Translations under genes and position numbers: made by a program | From: Luteimicrobium sp042670205 | GTDB lineage: Bacteria > Actinomycetota > Actinomycetes > Actinomycetales > Cellulomonadaceae | Assembly (NCBI RefSeq): GCF_042670205.1 | Contig: NZ_JBHUWD010000014.1 | Span: 1-64,000 of the forward strand | Length of the DNA stretch: 64,000 bases | Direction of reading: 5' to 3' | Shown here: positions 44,757-53,078 of the stretch, one piece after another | Numbering within the stretch: the first letter of the stretch is position 1 | Layout: each line of letters starts with the position of its first letter | Notes under the pieces: generated by a model | The model's database searches: none | The model's input: the letters and a program-made list of their open reading frames with translations, nothing else | Told to the model about the DNA's origin: nothing

Positions 44757-46043
44757 TCAGGAGGGCGCGTCGCGCCGATGCTCGAGGAACCGCCGCTCGA
44801 CGGCGTTCTGCGTGAGCCGCGCGGCCGCGTCGTAGGCGGCGCGAGCCTCGGCCGCCCGGCCGAGCCGGCGCAGCAGGTCGGCGCGCGCCACGTGCCACGG
44901 CGCGTAGGCGTCGAGCCGCAGGCCGTCGACGACGTCCAGCGCGGGACCCGGCCCGGCAACCTCCGCGAGCGCCACCGCCCGGTTGAGCGCGACGACGGGC
45001 GTGGGCGCGACGGCGAGGAGCTGGTCGTAGAGCGCGACGACCTGCCGCCAGTCGGTGGCGTCGGAGGTGGGGGCGTCGTCGTGCACGGCGGCGATGGCCG
45101 CCTGGACCTGGTACGGGCCGGGCGCGGTCCCGGTGAGGCGCGCGCGGCGCAGCAGGGCGCGCACGATGCCCTGGCCCTCGGCGATCCGGCGGGCGTCCCA
45201 GCGGGTGCGGTCCTGGTCGGCGAGGAGGACGAGCTCGCCGTCGGCGTCGGTGCGGGCGGCGCGGCGCGCGTCGGTGAGCAGGAGCAGGGCGAGGAGGCCG
45301 GCGGCCTCGGGCTCGTCGGGCATGAGGGCGACGAGGAGCCGGGCGAGCCGGATCGCCTCGGCGCACAGGTCGTCGCGGACCAGGGCCGCGCCCGTCGACC
45401 CGGTGTATCCCTCGTTGAACACGAGGTACACGACGTCGAGGACGGACCGTAGCCGGTCCGGGAGGTCGGCGTCGGACGGCACCCGGTAGGGGATGCCGGC
45501 GTCCTTGATCTTGCGCTTCGCACGCACGAGCCGCTGCGCCATCGTCGGCTCGGGGACGAGGAACGCGCGCGCGATCTCGCCGGTCTCGAGGCCCCCGAGC
45601 AGCCGCAGCGTGAGCGCGACCTGCGCTGCCCGGTTCAGGGCCGGGTGGCAGCAGGTGAAGACGAGCCGCAGCCGGTCGTCGCGCACCGGGCCCTCCTCGG
45701 TCTCGTCGTCGGGGGCGCCGAGTGCGCCTTCGTCGTCCCGCACCCCCGACGCGGGCCCGTGCACGAGCGCCGCCTGCGCGTACCGCGCGGACCGGGTCGA
45801 CTCGCGCCGGACGACGTCGAGCGCCTTGCGTCGTGCCGTCGTCGTGATCCAGGCGCCGGGGTTGGGGGGAGTGCCGTCGGCGGGCCAGCGCGCGACGGCG
45901 ACGGCGAACGCCTCCTGCACCGCCTCCTCGGCGAGCGAGATGTCGTGGAACGTGCGGACGAGGGTCGCCACGCACGCCCCGTACTCGGCCCGGAAGACGT
46001 CCGCGACGGCGGACGCCCCCGGGCCGGGCTCGGTGGAGGTCAC
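44757..46043 (-). CDS. ECF42-type RNA polymerase sigma factor
   Basis: This 428-residue sigma factor has region 2 (FRAEYGACVATLVRTFHDISLAEEAVQEAFAVA), region 4 (LRLLGGLETGEIARAFLVPEPTMAQRLVRAK) and a C-terminal extension of over 200 helical, TPR-like residues (DUF6596). That extension marks the ECF42 group, which has no anti-sigma factor and instead lies beside DGPF-domain proteins. This is the case here: the GTG start overlaps the DGPF gene stop by four bases. The extension is thought to control activity. Confidence 0.92.
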   Translation of the reverse strand: MTSTEPGPGASAVADVFRAEYGACVATLVRTFHDISLAEEAVQEAFAVAVARWPADGTPPNPGAWITTTARRKALDVVRRESTRSARYAQAALVHGPASGVRDDEGALGAPDDETEEGPVRDDRLRLVFTCCHPALNRAAQVALTLRLLGGLETGEIARAFLVPEPTMAQRLVRAKRKIKDAGIPYRVPSDADLPDRLRSVLDVVYLVFNEGYTGSTGAALVRDDLCAEAIRLARLLVALMPDEPEAAGLLALLLLTDARRAARTDADGELVLLADQDRTRWDARRIAEGQGIVRALLRRARLTGTAPGPYQVQAAIAAVHDDAPTSDATDWRQVVALYDQLLAVAPTPVVALNRAVALAEVAGPGPALDVVDGLRLDAYAPWHVARADLLRRLGRAAEARAAYDAAARLTQNAVERRFLEHRRDAPS

Positions 46044-46396
46044 GCCTCGGGCTCCTCCTGGAACGGGCGCACCTCGACGGCGCCCTGGCAGGCGAGCGCG
46101 CCCTTCTTGGCCCAGGCGAGGGCCGCGTCGAGGTCCTCGGCCTTGATGACCCAGAACCCGCCCAGGTACTCCTTGGTCTCGGCGAACGGGCCGTCGGTCA
46201 CGAGGACGTCGTCGCCCTGCGGGCGGACCGTCGTGGCGACGTCCGGCGGGAACAGGCCGCCTGCGAACACCCACGCGCCCGCGTCCTGGAGCTCGGTGTT
46301 GAACGCGTCGACGGCCGCGTACATCTGCTGGACCGTGTCGTCGGGCGGGGTCGGCTCGCCCTGGACGCCGTTCACGGCGAGGAGGTACTGCTTCAT
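46040..46396 (-). CDS. YCII/DGPF-domain protein
   Basis: This 118-residue ferredoxin-like-fold protein has the family motif VTDGPFAETKEYLGGFWVI at about residues 66-84. It is the standard partner of ECF42 sigma factors; its chemistry is not settled. AAGGAG lies six bases before the ATG, a clear Shine-Dalgarno in contrast to many leaderless neighbours. It is the first gene of the pair with the sigma factor. Confidence 0.92.
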   Translation of the reverse strand: MKQYLLAVNGVQGEPTPPDDTVQQMYAAVDAFNTELQDAGAWVFAGGLFPPDVATTVRPQGDDVLVTDGPFAETKEYLGGFWVIKAEDLDAALAWAKKGALACQGAVEVRPFQEEPEA

Positions 46397-46485
46397 GGCT
46401 GTCTCCTTGGTCGGTGAGCCGGCAGGTCCGGCTCTCACCGACACTACGAACGAGATCGCGCCCGATCGACACCTACGCTGGACGA

Positions 46486-47418
46486 ATGTCTCGCGTGGTG
46501 GTGGCCGGTGGCTCCGGCAGCCTCGGCCGGGCGCTCGTGGCGGACCTGCTCGGGCGCGGTGCGGACGTCGTCGTGCTCACCCGCCGGCCCGATCCCACGT
46601 GGGCGGTGCGGCAGGAGCAGTGGGACGGGCGGACCGTCGGCCCGTGGGCCGCGCTGCTCGACGACGGCGCGCGGCCCGTCCGGGTCGTGAACCTCGCCGG
46701 ACGCCTGGTGGACGTCCGCCCGACGGACGCGAACGTCGCGAGCCTGCGGTCGTCGCGCGTCGACGCGACGCGGGCCCTCGTCGCCGCGAGCCGGGCCGCG
46801 TCACGACCCGTGGCACGCTGGGTGCAGATGTCCACGACGGCGATCTGGTCCGACGGCGGCGAGCAGCGCATCACCGAAGGCACGCCGCTCCCGGACCCGG
46901 GCCTCCCGCAGATGACGGGCGTCGCGGAGCCCTGGGAGGACGCCGTCCGGGGCGCGCACGCCGAGCACGTCGTGACCCTGCGGACGTCGCTCGTGCTCCA
47001 GCCCGGCTCACCGGTCGTCGGGCGGCTCGAGCTGCTCACCCGGCTCGGGCTCGGCGGGAAGGTCGGCACGGGCCGGCAGTGGGTCAGCTGGATCCACGTC
47101 GACGACTGGCTCGCGCTCGTCCGGGGCGCGCTGGGGCTGGACGATCCGGCCCTGCCGGGCGGGGTCCTCGTCGCGTCGGCGCCCACGCCCGTGCGCAACG
47201 CCGAGCTCATGGCGACGCTGCGCGCGGTGACGGGCCGCCGGGTCGGGCTCCCCACGCCGGCACCCGTCGCCCGGCTCGGGTCGTGGCTGCTCCGCAGCGA
47301 CCCCGCGCTCGGGCTCACCGGCCGGCACTGCACGTCCGACGTGCTCGCCGGCCTCGGCTGGCGGTTCCGGCACCCGACGCTCGAACCGGCCCTGCGCGAC
47401 GTCTTCGGGCGGGGTTGA
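46486..47418 (+). CDS. NAD(P)-dependent epimerase (DUF1731/YfcH-like SDR)
   Basis: This 310-residue atypical short-chain dehydrogenase has the VVVAGGSGSLGRALVADLLGRG nucleotide-binding motif (residues 4-15) and a C-terminal DUF1731-like segment (GLTGRHCTSDVLAGLGWRFRHPTL). It lacks the classical YxxxK, as do SDR39U1/YfcH relatives. The substrate is unknown. The ATG follows TACGCT by exactly six bases, so it is leaderless. It is divergent from the DGPF gene and 22 bp before another epimerase gene that has its own promoter box. Confidence 0.85.
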   Translation: MSRVVVAGGSGSLGRALVADLLGRGADVVVLTRRPDPTWAVRQEQWDGRTVGPWAALLDDGARPVRVVNLAGRLVDVRPTDANVASLRSSRVDATRALVAASRAASRPVARWVQMSTTAIWSDGGEQRITEGTPLPDPGLPQMTGVAEPWEDAVRGAHAEHVVTLRTSLVLQPGSPVVGRLELLTRLGLGGKVGTGRQWVSWIHVDDWLALVRGALGLDDPALPGGVLVASAPTPVRNAELMATLRAVTGRRVGLPTPAPVARLGSWLLRSDPALGLTGRHCTSDVLAGLGWRFRHPTLEPALRDVFGRG

Positions 47419-47440
47419 GCGCGGCCGCTAGCCTGGCCGT

Positions 47441-48316
47441 ATGGCACGCGTGGTGGTGACGGGCAGCAGCGGCAAGCTCGGGCAGGCGGTCGTGACCGAC
47501 CTCGCCGAGCACGGGTACGACGTCGTGACGGTCGACCAGGTCCCGCCGCCGCCCGGGCAGCCCGGGCAGTTCACGCGCGCCGACCTCACCGACCTCGGGC
47601 AGGTCGTCGAGCTGCTCACCGGCGTCGACGACCGCTACTCCGGCGTGGACGCCGTCGTGCACCTCGCCGCGATCCCCGCGCCCGGGCTCCGCACCAGCGG
47701 TGCGACGTTCCACAACAACGTGCCGTCGACGTTCGACGTCTTCCAGGCCGCGAAGATCGCCGGCGTGAAGAAGGTCGTGTGGGCCTCCAGCGAGACCGTC
47801 CTCGGGCTGCCGTTCGACGTCCCGCCGCCCTACGTCCCCGTCGACGAGGAGTACGCCGTCCTCCCCAACTCGACCTACTCGCTCGGCAAGGCCGTCGAGG
47901 AGGAGATGGCCCGCCACTTCGCGCGCTGGGACCCCGAGCTGTCGATCATCGGGCTCCGGTTCTCGAACGTCATGGCGCTCGCGGACTACGCCGAGTTCCC
48001 GTCCTGGCAGGCCGACGCCGCGCGGCGGCGCTGGAACCTGTGGGGCTACATCGACGCGCGCGACGGCGCCCAGGCGGTGCGGCTCGCCGTCGAGAGCGAG
48101 CTGAAGGGGTTCGAGGCGTTCGTCGTCGCGAACGCGGACACCGTCATGGAGCGGCCCTCAGCGGACCTGGTGGCCGAGGTCTTCCCGGACGTCGAGGTCC
48201 GGCGTCCGCTCGAGGGCACGGAGACGCTCCTGTCGATCGACAAGGCGCGCCGGCTGCTCGGCTTCGAGCCGCAGCACTCGTGGCGCGACGTCGTCGGGCA
48301 CGCGTCGGAGGTCTGA
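47441..48316 (+). CDS. NAD-dependent epimerase/dehydratase
   Basis: This 291-residue extended SDR has TGSSGKLGQAVVTDLAEHG at the N-terminus (GxxGxxG at 7-13), VVHLAAIPAPG, the catalytic Ser region VWASSETVLG and a YSLGKAVEE YxxxK motif. It is a nucleotide-sugar epimerase-like or uronate dehydrogenase-like enzyme. TAGCCT ends six bases before the ATG, so it can be transcribed independently of the epimerase gene just upstream. Confidence 0.88.
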   Translation: MARVVVTGSSGKLGQAVVTDLAEHGYDVVTVDQVPPPPGQPGQFTRADLTDLGQVVELLTGVDDRYSGVDAVVHLAAIPAPGLRTSGATFHNNVPSTFDVFQAAKIAGVKKVVWASSETVLGLPFDVPPPYVPVDEEYAVLPNSTYSLGKAVEEEMARHFARWDPELSIIGLRFSNVMALADYAEFPSWQADAARRRWNLWGYIDARDGAQAVRLAVESELKGFEAFVVANADTVMERPSADLVAEVFPDVEVRRPLEGTETLLSIDKARRLLGFEPQHSWRDVVGHASEV

Positions 48317-48352
48317 CCCCGCCGACGCCGCGTCCGACGTGCGTGCCGCGGC

Positions 48353-49225
48353 TCAGCCGAGCCCGAGCTCGGCGGCGAGGCGCGCGAACCCGTCCTCGGC
48401 GGGCTCGCCGGGCTCCCCGGCGACGAGCTGGACGGCCACCTGGTCGGCGCCCGCGTCGACGTGCTCGGCGAGGCGCGCCGCGACCGACGCCGTCGTCCCG
48501 TGGAAGACGACCGCGTCGACGAACCGGTCGCTGCCGCCGCCGGCGAGGTCGTCCTCGGTGAACCCGAGGCGCAGCCACGAGTTCCGGTAGTTGGTCATCC
48601 GGAGGTAGTTCGCCAGGGCGGCGCGCGCCACCGAGCGGGCTCGTGCGACGTCCGTGTCGAGCACGACGTGCTGCTCGGGCACGAGCAGCGGCTCCGCGCC
48701 GAGGATCTCGCGCGCTCCCCGGGTGTGCTCGGGGGTGACGAGGTACGGGTGGGCGCCCGCGGTACGGTCGCGCGCCAGGCCCAGCACGCGCGGGCCCAGT
48801 GCGGCGAGCACGACGGTCTCCCGGGGGACGCCGTCGGCGACGAGGGTGTCGACGTACTCGACGAGAGCCTGGTACGGCGTCGCTGCCTTCGCGCCGGACG
48901 CCTCACGGTGCCCCGACCCCACCCCGAGCACGAACCGTTCGCCGTACGTGTCGAGGAGCCGCCGGGTCGACATCGAGACGTCGTCGACGGCCGCCGTCCA
49001 GATGTTCACGATGCCCGTCCCGACGACGAGCGACTGCGTGGCCGCGAGCAGCTCCTCCGGCTTGGCGAGGCTCGCGTCGGGTGAGCCGCCGACCCACACC
49101 GCGCCGTAGCCGAGCCGCTCCAGGGCGGCCGCGAGCGTGCCGTCGAGGTCGAGGCCCCGTCGCCACACGCCGTACCGCCCGCCGAGGTGAGTGCTGGTCG
49201 TGTCGCTGCCCTGCGTCGTCGTCAT
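48353..49225 (-). CDS. LLM-class F420-dependent oxidoreductase
   Basis: This 290-residue protein has the luciferase-like monooxygenase barrel: GRYGVWRRGLDLDG, LGYGAVWVGGSPDASL, VVGTGIVNIWTAA, RFVLGVGSGHREASG and ALGPRVLGLARDRTAGAHPYLV. It resembles the TIGR03620 subgroup of F420-dependent enzymes of actinobacteria. It would transfer hydride between F420 and an unknown organic substrate. It is convergent with the epimerase and close to the deazaflavin nitroreductase at 50102. Confidence 0.88.
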   Translation of the reverse strand: MTTTQGSDTTSTHLGGRYGVWRRGLDLDGTLAAALERLGYGAVWVGGSPDASLAKPEELLAATQSLVVGTGIVNIWTAAVDDVSMSTRRLLDTYGERFVLGVGSGHREASGAKAATPYQALVEYVDTLVADGVPRETVVLAALGPRVLGLARDRTAGAHPYLVTPEHTRGAREILGAEPLLVPEQHVVLDTDVARARSVARAALANYLRMTNYRNSWLRLGFTEDDLAGGGSDRFVDAVVFHGTTASVAARLAEHVDAGADQVAVQLVAGEPGEPAEDGFARLAAELGLG

Positions 49226-49306
49226 ACCGGCGGCAACCGGGCTGGTGGGCGACCGATTCCCGCGCCGTCCGCGGCCGGTCGCAGGGCTCGTCGGCGTCGT
49301 GCGCGC

Positions 49307-50041
49307 TCAGCCTTCGCCGACGATGGCGTCCAGCTCCCGCTCGAGGAGCAGCGCAGGGTCGAACCCCATGGTCGCGAACTGTCCGTTGACCTCGAGGCCG
49401 ATGAGCCCGTGCAGACGGGTCCACGACAGGATGACGTCGGCCAGCACGGCGCCGGGGATCGCGCCGCGAAGCTCCTCGGGGATCCACGGCGCGCGCTCGA
49501 GCTGCTGCTCGAGGATCGTCGGTGGGGCGGCGGGTCGTCCCTCGCGGGGCTCGAAGTCGCCCATCGCCTCCATGACAGACCCGAGGCTGGCCTGCGCGGC
49601 CTCGATCGCGGCGTCGGGGGCGCGGTACCCGGAGAACGGGGTGCCGAACAGGAGCAGGTAGCGGTGCGGCTGCGCCAGGGCCCAGGCGCGCATCGTGCGG
49701 CCGAGGACGCGGACCTGCTCGCCGGGCCCGTCGGGTGCCGCGAGGCCGATGGCGCGGGTGAGGGTCGTGCCGAGGTCGTCGTAGGCGTCGACGATCAGCG
49801 CGGTGAGGAGCTCGTCCCGGCTCGAGAAGTAGCGGTAGAGCGCCGGGCCGGTCATGCCGAGCTCGCGCGCGATCGCGTTGAGCGAGAGGGCCGCTTGACC
49901 CCCGGTCGCGAGCTGGTCGAGGGCGATGCGCTTGGCCTCGTCCCGTGTCTCGGCGCGGTAGCGGTCGCGGCGGCTCGGGCGCTGCGCGGGAGCTGGCTCG
50001 GTCACGTGGCTCTCTTCGTCCGTGCTTCCAGGGGTTGACAT
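49307..50041 (-). CDS. TetR-family regulator of the deazaflavin nitroreductase
   Basis: This is an approximately 244-residue TetR protein. Helix-turn-helix: AKRIALDQLATGGQAALSLNAIARELGMTGPALYRYFSSRDEL (about 35-75); the rest is an all-helical ligand domain with a TetR_C_13-like WTRLHGLIGLEVNGQF. ATG 50041 is preceded by an in-frame GTG at 50044. It is divergent from the nitroreductase gene across 60 bp holding a perfect 7-3-7 palindrome, so it probably represses that gene and itself. Confidence 0.9.
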   Translation of the reverse strand: MSTPGSTDEESHVTEPAPAQRPSRRDRYRAETRDEAKRIALDQLATGGQAALSLNAIARELGMTGPALYRYFSSRDELLTALIVDAYDDLGTTLTRAIGLAAPDGPGEQVRVLGRTMRAWALAQPHRYLLLFGTPFSGYRAPDAAIEAAQASLGSVMEAMGDFEPREGRPAAPPTILEQQLERAPWIPEELRGAIPGAVLADVILSWTRLHGLIGLEVNGQFATMGFDPALLLERELDAIVGEG

Positions 50042-50065
50042 CACTAAGTAACACCCTCAATCTGA

Positions 50066-50082
50066 AGTAAGAACCTCTTACT
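50066..50082. promoter_or_regulatory. TetR operator candidate (7-3-7 palindrome)
   Basis: AGTAAGA ACC TCTTACT is a perfect inverted repeat centred at 50074, midway between the divergent starts. A related half-site (CTAAGTAAC, from 50044) lies at the regulator start codon. Confidence 0.7.
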
Positions 50083-50101
50083 CACGCGAGGGAGTGTCAC
50101 C

Positions 50102-50794
50102 GTGTCCATCGTCGCACCCGTCCCGCACATCCCCCGAGGGCTCGCCGTCGGCACCCTCGTCGCGGCCGCGATCGTCTGGGGCCTGTTCCTCCTCCAGCCG
50201 GGCGCCGTGTGGCAGCCGCTCGCCCAGACGGGCGTGTACGTCGCGCTGTTCGTCCTGACCTGGGCGAACCCGAGGCTCAAGGTCCTGCTCGTCCGGATCC
50301 TCCAGCGCTGGATCGTCAACCCGGTCGTGCGGGCGGGGTTCCTGGTGGGGCTCAACCCCTTCGGGGTGGCGATCCTCGAGACGCGCGGCCGCACCACGGG
50401 AAAGCCACGCCGCACCCCGGTCGGCAACGGCCGGCGCGGCGACGAGCTGTGGATCGTCGCCGAGCACGGCGAACGCGCCGGTTACGTCCGCAACATCCGC
50501 CACGACCCGCACGTGCGCCTCCGGCTGAGGCTCGGGCTGCGGCACCGCTGGGTCGACGGGATCGCGACCGTCCGCCCCGACGACGACGCCCTCGCCCGCC
50601 AGCGCAGCGTCATCGCCTGGCACCCGCTGCGGGCCCTCAACGCCGTGAACGTCCGGGTCCTCGGCGCCGACCTGCTGAGCGTGCACGTCCAGCTCGCCCT
50701 CCCCGGCCGGGCCCCGGTTCCCGACGACGACGGCGCCGCGCCCGCCAAGGTAGTTCGTGCGCCGTCCGACGCTCGCCCAGGGCTCGTGGGTTGA
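50102..50794 (+). CDS. Deazaflavin (F420)-dependent nitroreductase family protein
   Basis: This 230-residue protein has two N-terminal hydrophobic segments (14-30, 40-58) and a Ddn-type split-barrel domain with ILETRGRTTGKPRRTPVG, typical of deazaflavin-dependent nitroreductases of mycobacteria and relatives. The AEHGERAGYVRNIRHDPHVRLRLR strand follows. It probably reduces quinones or nitro compounds at the membrane with F420H2. A GAGGGAG ribosome-binding site lies seven bases before the GTG. It is regulated by the divergent TetR gene. Confidence 0.88.
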   Translation: MSIVAPVPHIPRGLAVGTLVAAAIVWGLFLLQPGAVWQPLAQTGVYVALFVLTWANPRLKVLLVRILQRWIVNPVVRAGFLVGLNPFGVAILETRGRTTGKPRRTPVGNGRRGDELWIVAEHGERAGYVRNIRHDPHVRLRLRLGLRHRWVDGIATVRPDDDALARQRSVIAWHPLRALNAVNVRVLGADLLSVHVQLALPGRAPVPDDDGAAPAKVVRAPSDARPGLVG

Positions 50795-50892
50795 CGGTTC
50801 GGCCGGCGCCCCGGTGCTACGTTGACGCCAGCGTCGCGTGCCGGTGGCAGACCGTGTCAGGCATGGAGGCGCGGAACCCGAAGGACAACGAC

Positions 50893-50928
50893 ATGACGAC
50901 GTCGTCCCCTTCGCTCTCACGTGACTGA
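50893..50928 (+). CDS. Eleven-codon leader ORF overlapping the hemerythrin start
   Basis: ATG 50893 has an ideal Shine-Dalgarno (GAAGGA, seven bases upstream) and encodes 11 residues (MTTSSPSLSRD) before TGA. It overlaps the GTG start of the hemerythrin gene by eight bases in a different frame. It may be a coupling leader peptide, or the true hemerythrin N-terminus separated by a one-base shift. Confidence 0.45.
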   Translation: MTTSSPSLSRD

Positions 50929-51391
50929 GGGCGAGACGACCAGGCTGGTCGCCTGGAACCACGAGCTGCGGAGCGTCCACACGCGTCTGCGCGCCGCGCT
51001 GCGGCTCACCCGTGAGGCGCTCGCCGGTGGTGCGCCCGCCGAGGCGGCGAGTCGCGACCTCCTGTTGTTCTGCCACGGCTTCTGCACCGCCCTGACCGGG
51101 CACCACGAGGGAGAGGACCGGGAGCTGTTCCCGGCGATCGCGGCCGCGCACCCGTCGCTGCGACCGACGCTGGACCGGTTGGTGCAGGACCACGCGCTGG
51201 TCGCCTCCCTGGTGACGGGGCTGCAGCGCGCGGTGGACGCGCCGTCGTCGTCGCCGGAGCTCGAGCAGCATCTCGACGGCATCGCCGCGATCATGGAGAA
51301 CCACTTCCGGTACGAGGAGCGAGCACTGTCGTCGGTCCTCGAGACCCTCGCGCTCGACGCCGAGCCCGCCCAGGTGCTGGGCCCGCTGTGA
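50921..51391 (+). CDS. Hemerythrin-domain protein
   Basis: This 156-residue four-helix protein has the HHE metal-ligand pattern: His in RLVAWNHELRSVH, HxxxE in LTGHHEGEDRELFP, His in VQDHALV, and HFRYEE near residue 127. It would bind a di-iron centre sensing or carrying O2 or NO. GTG 50921 has no ribosome-binding site of its own; translation probably depends on the overlapping mini-ORF. It overlaps the DUF6584 gene by four bases. Confidence 0.85.
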   Translation: MTEGETTRLVAWNHELRSVHTRLRAALRLTREALAGGAPAEAASRDLLLFCHGFCTALTGHHEGEDRELFPAIAAAHPSLRPTLDRLVQDHALVASLVTGLQRAVDAPSSSPELEQHLDGIAAIMENHFRYEERALSSVLETLALDAEPAQVLGPL

Positions 51392-51819
51392 GCGGACTGA
51401 CCCGGGCGAAGGCGGACCTCGCCGCCGGTGACGTGCGTGCGGCCCGCGAACGGCTGAAGAGCCTCGTCGTGACGTACCCGCACGATCTCGAGGTCCGTCG
51501 ACTCCTGGCCGAGGCCTACCGGCGTGACGGCCAGCCGACGGAGGCGGGGCGCTGGGGTTACCTGGTCGGCCCCGACGCGACCGAGAGCGAGCGGCGGGCG
51601 TTCGAGCACCACAACGGTTTCGCGTCGTGCGCACGGGTGACGGAGTCGCGACTGCGGCAGCTCCTGCGGAGCGACGACCTCGCCCGCATCGCCGATACCG
51701 AGGGTCGCGCCCTCCTGAGGTCCCTTCCGCGCAGGAGGCCGTTGGATCGTCGGGACGGCCCGTTCGAGCTCGTCGCCCGCCGCGTGGCGACTTGGCGGGC
51801 GGCCTCGACCTGGCGCTGA
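51388..51819 (+). CDS. DUF6584 family protein
   Basis: This 143-residue protein is a short helical, TPR-like domain: ADLAAGDVRAARERLKSLVVTYPHDLEVRRLLAEAY, then AGRWGYLVGPDATESERRAFEHH. This matches DUF6584, common in actinobacteria and without known function. The C-terminus is Arg-rich. It starts on GTG overlapping the hemerythrin stop, so the two are coupled. Confidence 0.75.
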   Translation: MSGLTRAKADLAAGDVRAARERLKSLVVTYPHDLEVRRLLAEAYRRDGQPTEAGRWGYLVGPDATESERRAFEHHNGFASCARVTESRLRQLLRSDDLARIADTEGRALLRSLPRRRPLDRRDGPFELVARRVATWRAASTWR

Positions 51820-51876
51820 GCCCGCGTAGCGTGGACACGAGCCGCGCTGGGCTCGCGGCCCTGCCGAGGGGAGTGA

Positions 51877-52452
51877 ATGGCGACGTCGGACGAGCTGTGG
51901 ACGATCGGCCACTGGACGTGCCCCGAGGACACGTTCGTCGGGATGCTCCGCGAGGCAGGCGTCGAACGCGTGGCGGACGTGCGTGTGGCGCCGAGCTCCC
52001 GGCGCAGCCCGCAGTTCACGCGCGACGTCATGCGCGAGTGGCTGGGGCACGCAGACGTCGACTACGTGCACCTGCCGGAGCTCGGTGGGCACCGCCCGCG
52101 CCGACCGGAGGCGGGCGACCTCAACGCGGGATGGCACAACACGAGTTTCCGCGGGTACGCGGACTACACGCTGACGCCGGCGTACGAGGACGGCGTCGCC
52201 CACCTGCTCACGCTCGCAGCGGAGCTCCCGACGGTTGTCCTCTGCGCTGAACCGATGCCGTGGCGGTGCCACCGGCTGCTGATCGCCAACACCGTGGCGG
52301 CGCGAGGCGGCGTCGTGCAGCACGTCCTCGGGCCCGGGTCGGTCCGTACCCACGAGCTGGGGCGCTGGGGTGCGACGCCGGTGCACGGCGACGACGGTCG
52401 CCTGACCTACCCGGCCGACGCCGACCCGCCGCGCGAGTCGCCCGCCGCGTAG
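51877..52452 (+). CDS. DUF488 family protein
   Basis: This 191-residue protein has the DUF488 pattern WTIGHWTCPEDTFVGMLREAGVERVADVR, PELGGHRP and a C-terminal CAEPMPWRCHRLLIA motif with two cysteines and a His that may bind metal. The function is unknown. It has its own TAGCGT box at 51827-51832 and a GAGGGGAG ribosome-binding site. Its stop codon adjoins a displaced copy of the ligase 3' end, so it was probably the original convergent neighbour of the DNA ligase gene. Confidence 0.85.
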   Translation: MATSDELWTIGHWTCPEDTFVGMLREAGVERVADVRVAPSSRRSPQFTRDVMREWLGHADVDYVHLPELGGHRPRRPEAGDLNAGWHNTSFRGYADYTLTPAYEDGVAHLLTLAAELPTVVLCAEPMPWRCHRLLIANTVAARGGVVQHVLGPGSVRTHELGRWGATPVHGDDGRLTYPADADPPRESPAA

Positions 52453-52455
52453 GAC

Positions 52456-52700
52456 CGCACCGTGTCGATCGTGTCCGCCTCGGCGGGGGTCTTGTCGTCG
52501 CGGTAGCGCAGCACTCGGGCGAACCGGAGCGCGACGCCGCCTGGGTAGCGGGTCGACCGCTGCACGCCGTCGAACGCGATCTCCACGACCTGCTCGGGCC
52601 GCACCTTGACGACGTACCCGTCGGTCGGCCCGTCGGCGAGCTCCGTGAATCGCTCGGTCTGACACGCGAGCATCGCTTCCGTCATCCCCTTGAACGTCTT
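52456..52700 (-). pseudogene. Displaced 3'-end fragment of the DNA ligase gene (copy C)
   Basis: About 82 codons match the C-terminus of the intact ligase (53805-55382), from KTFKGMT near 52700 down to the YAAG end, with substitutions such as LACQTERFTELADG for LAWQTERFLELADG. There is no stop or frameshift inside. The match ends abruptly at 52700, at the same ligase base as the other fragment. It lies furthest from the intact gene, beside DUF488, and is probably the oldest, original 3' end. Confidence 0.9.
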
Positions 52701-52748
52701 GCAGGTTAAAAGTGACATACGACCGAAGTCGGTGGATAGAGTCACGCT

Positions 52749-53054
52749 GTGACGCACGCCGACGCGCTCTTCTCGATCACCAGGTCGTTGTGGGATCGGC
52801 TGTCGGCTGACATCCGTGGAGTCGCGTACTTGCTTGGCGAGTCGACGCTGGCTGTCCGGTTCATGCTCGCTAACGAACCCGACGAGATGAGATTGGGCAT
52901 GATCTCCGATGCCGAAACCGAGTGCATCGCAGACTTCTGGCAAACGCATCACGTGTCATACATCGCGGAACACCTGCCGTCTCACCTGCCGCGGGTACTT
53001 CGTCCAGGCGAGCGTTGGGTGATCGTTCGCTATGAGCCGCCGCTCTCTGTGTAG
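52749..53054 (+). CDS. Cassette gene 1, unknown small protein
   Basis: This 101-residue protein starts MTHADALFSITRSLWDRL and ends VIRYEPPLSV-like (IVRYEPPLSV). It looks soluble, acidic and single-domain; I do not recognise a family. Size and composition recall immunity proteins or small accessory genes, which is only an impression. A TAGAGT box ends six bases before the GTG, and GTGACA lies 19 bp further upstream, so it carries its own promoter. Base composition is visibly lower in GC than the surroundings. It is flanked on both sides by ligase 3'-end fragments. Confidence 0.7.
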   Translation: MTHADALFSITRSLWDRLSADIRGVAYLLGESTLAVRFMLANEPDEMRLGMISDAETECIADFWQTHHVSYIAEHLPSHLPRVLRPGERWVIVRYEPPLSV

Positions 53055-53078
53055 GCGGACCCTGGGGCTCGGAACGAG

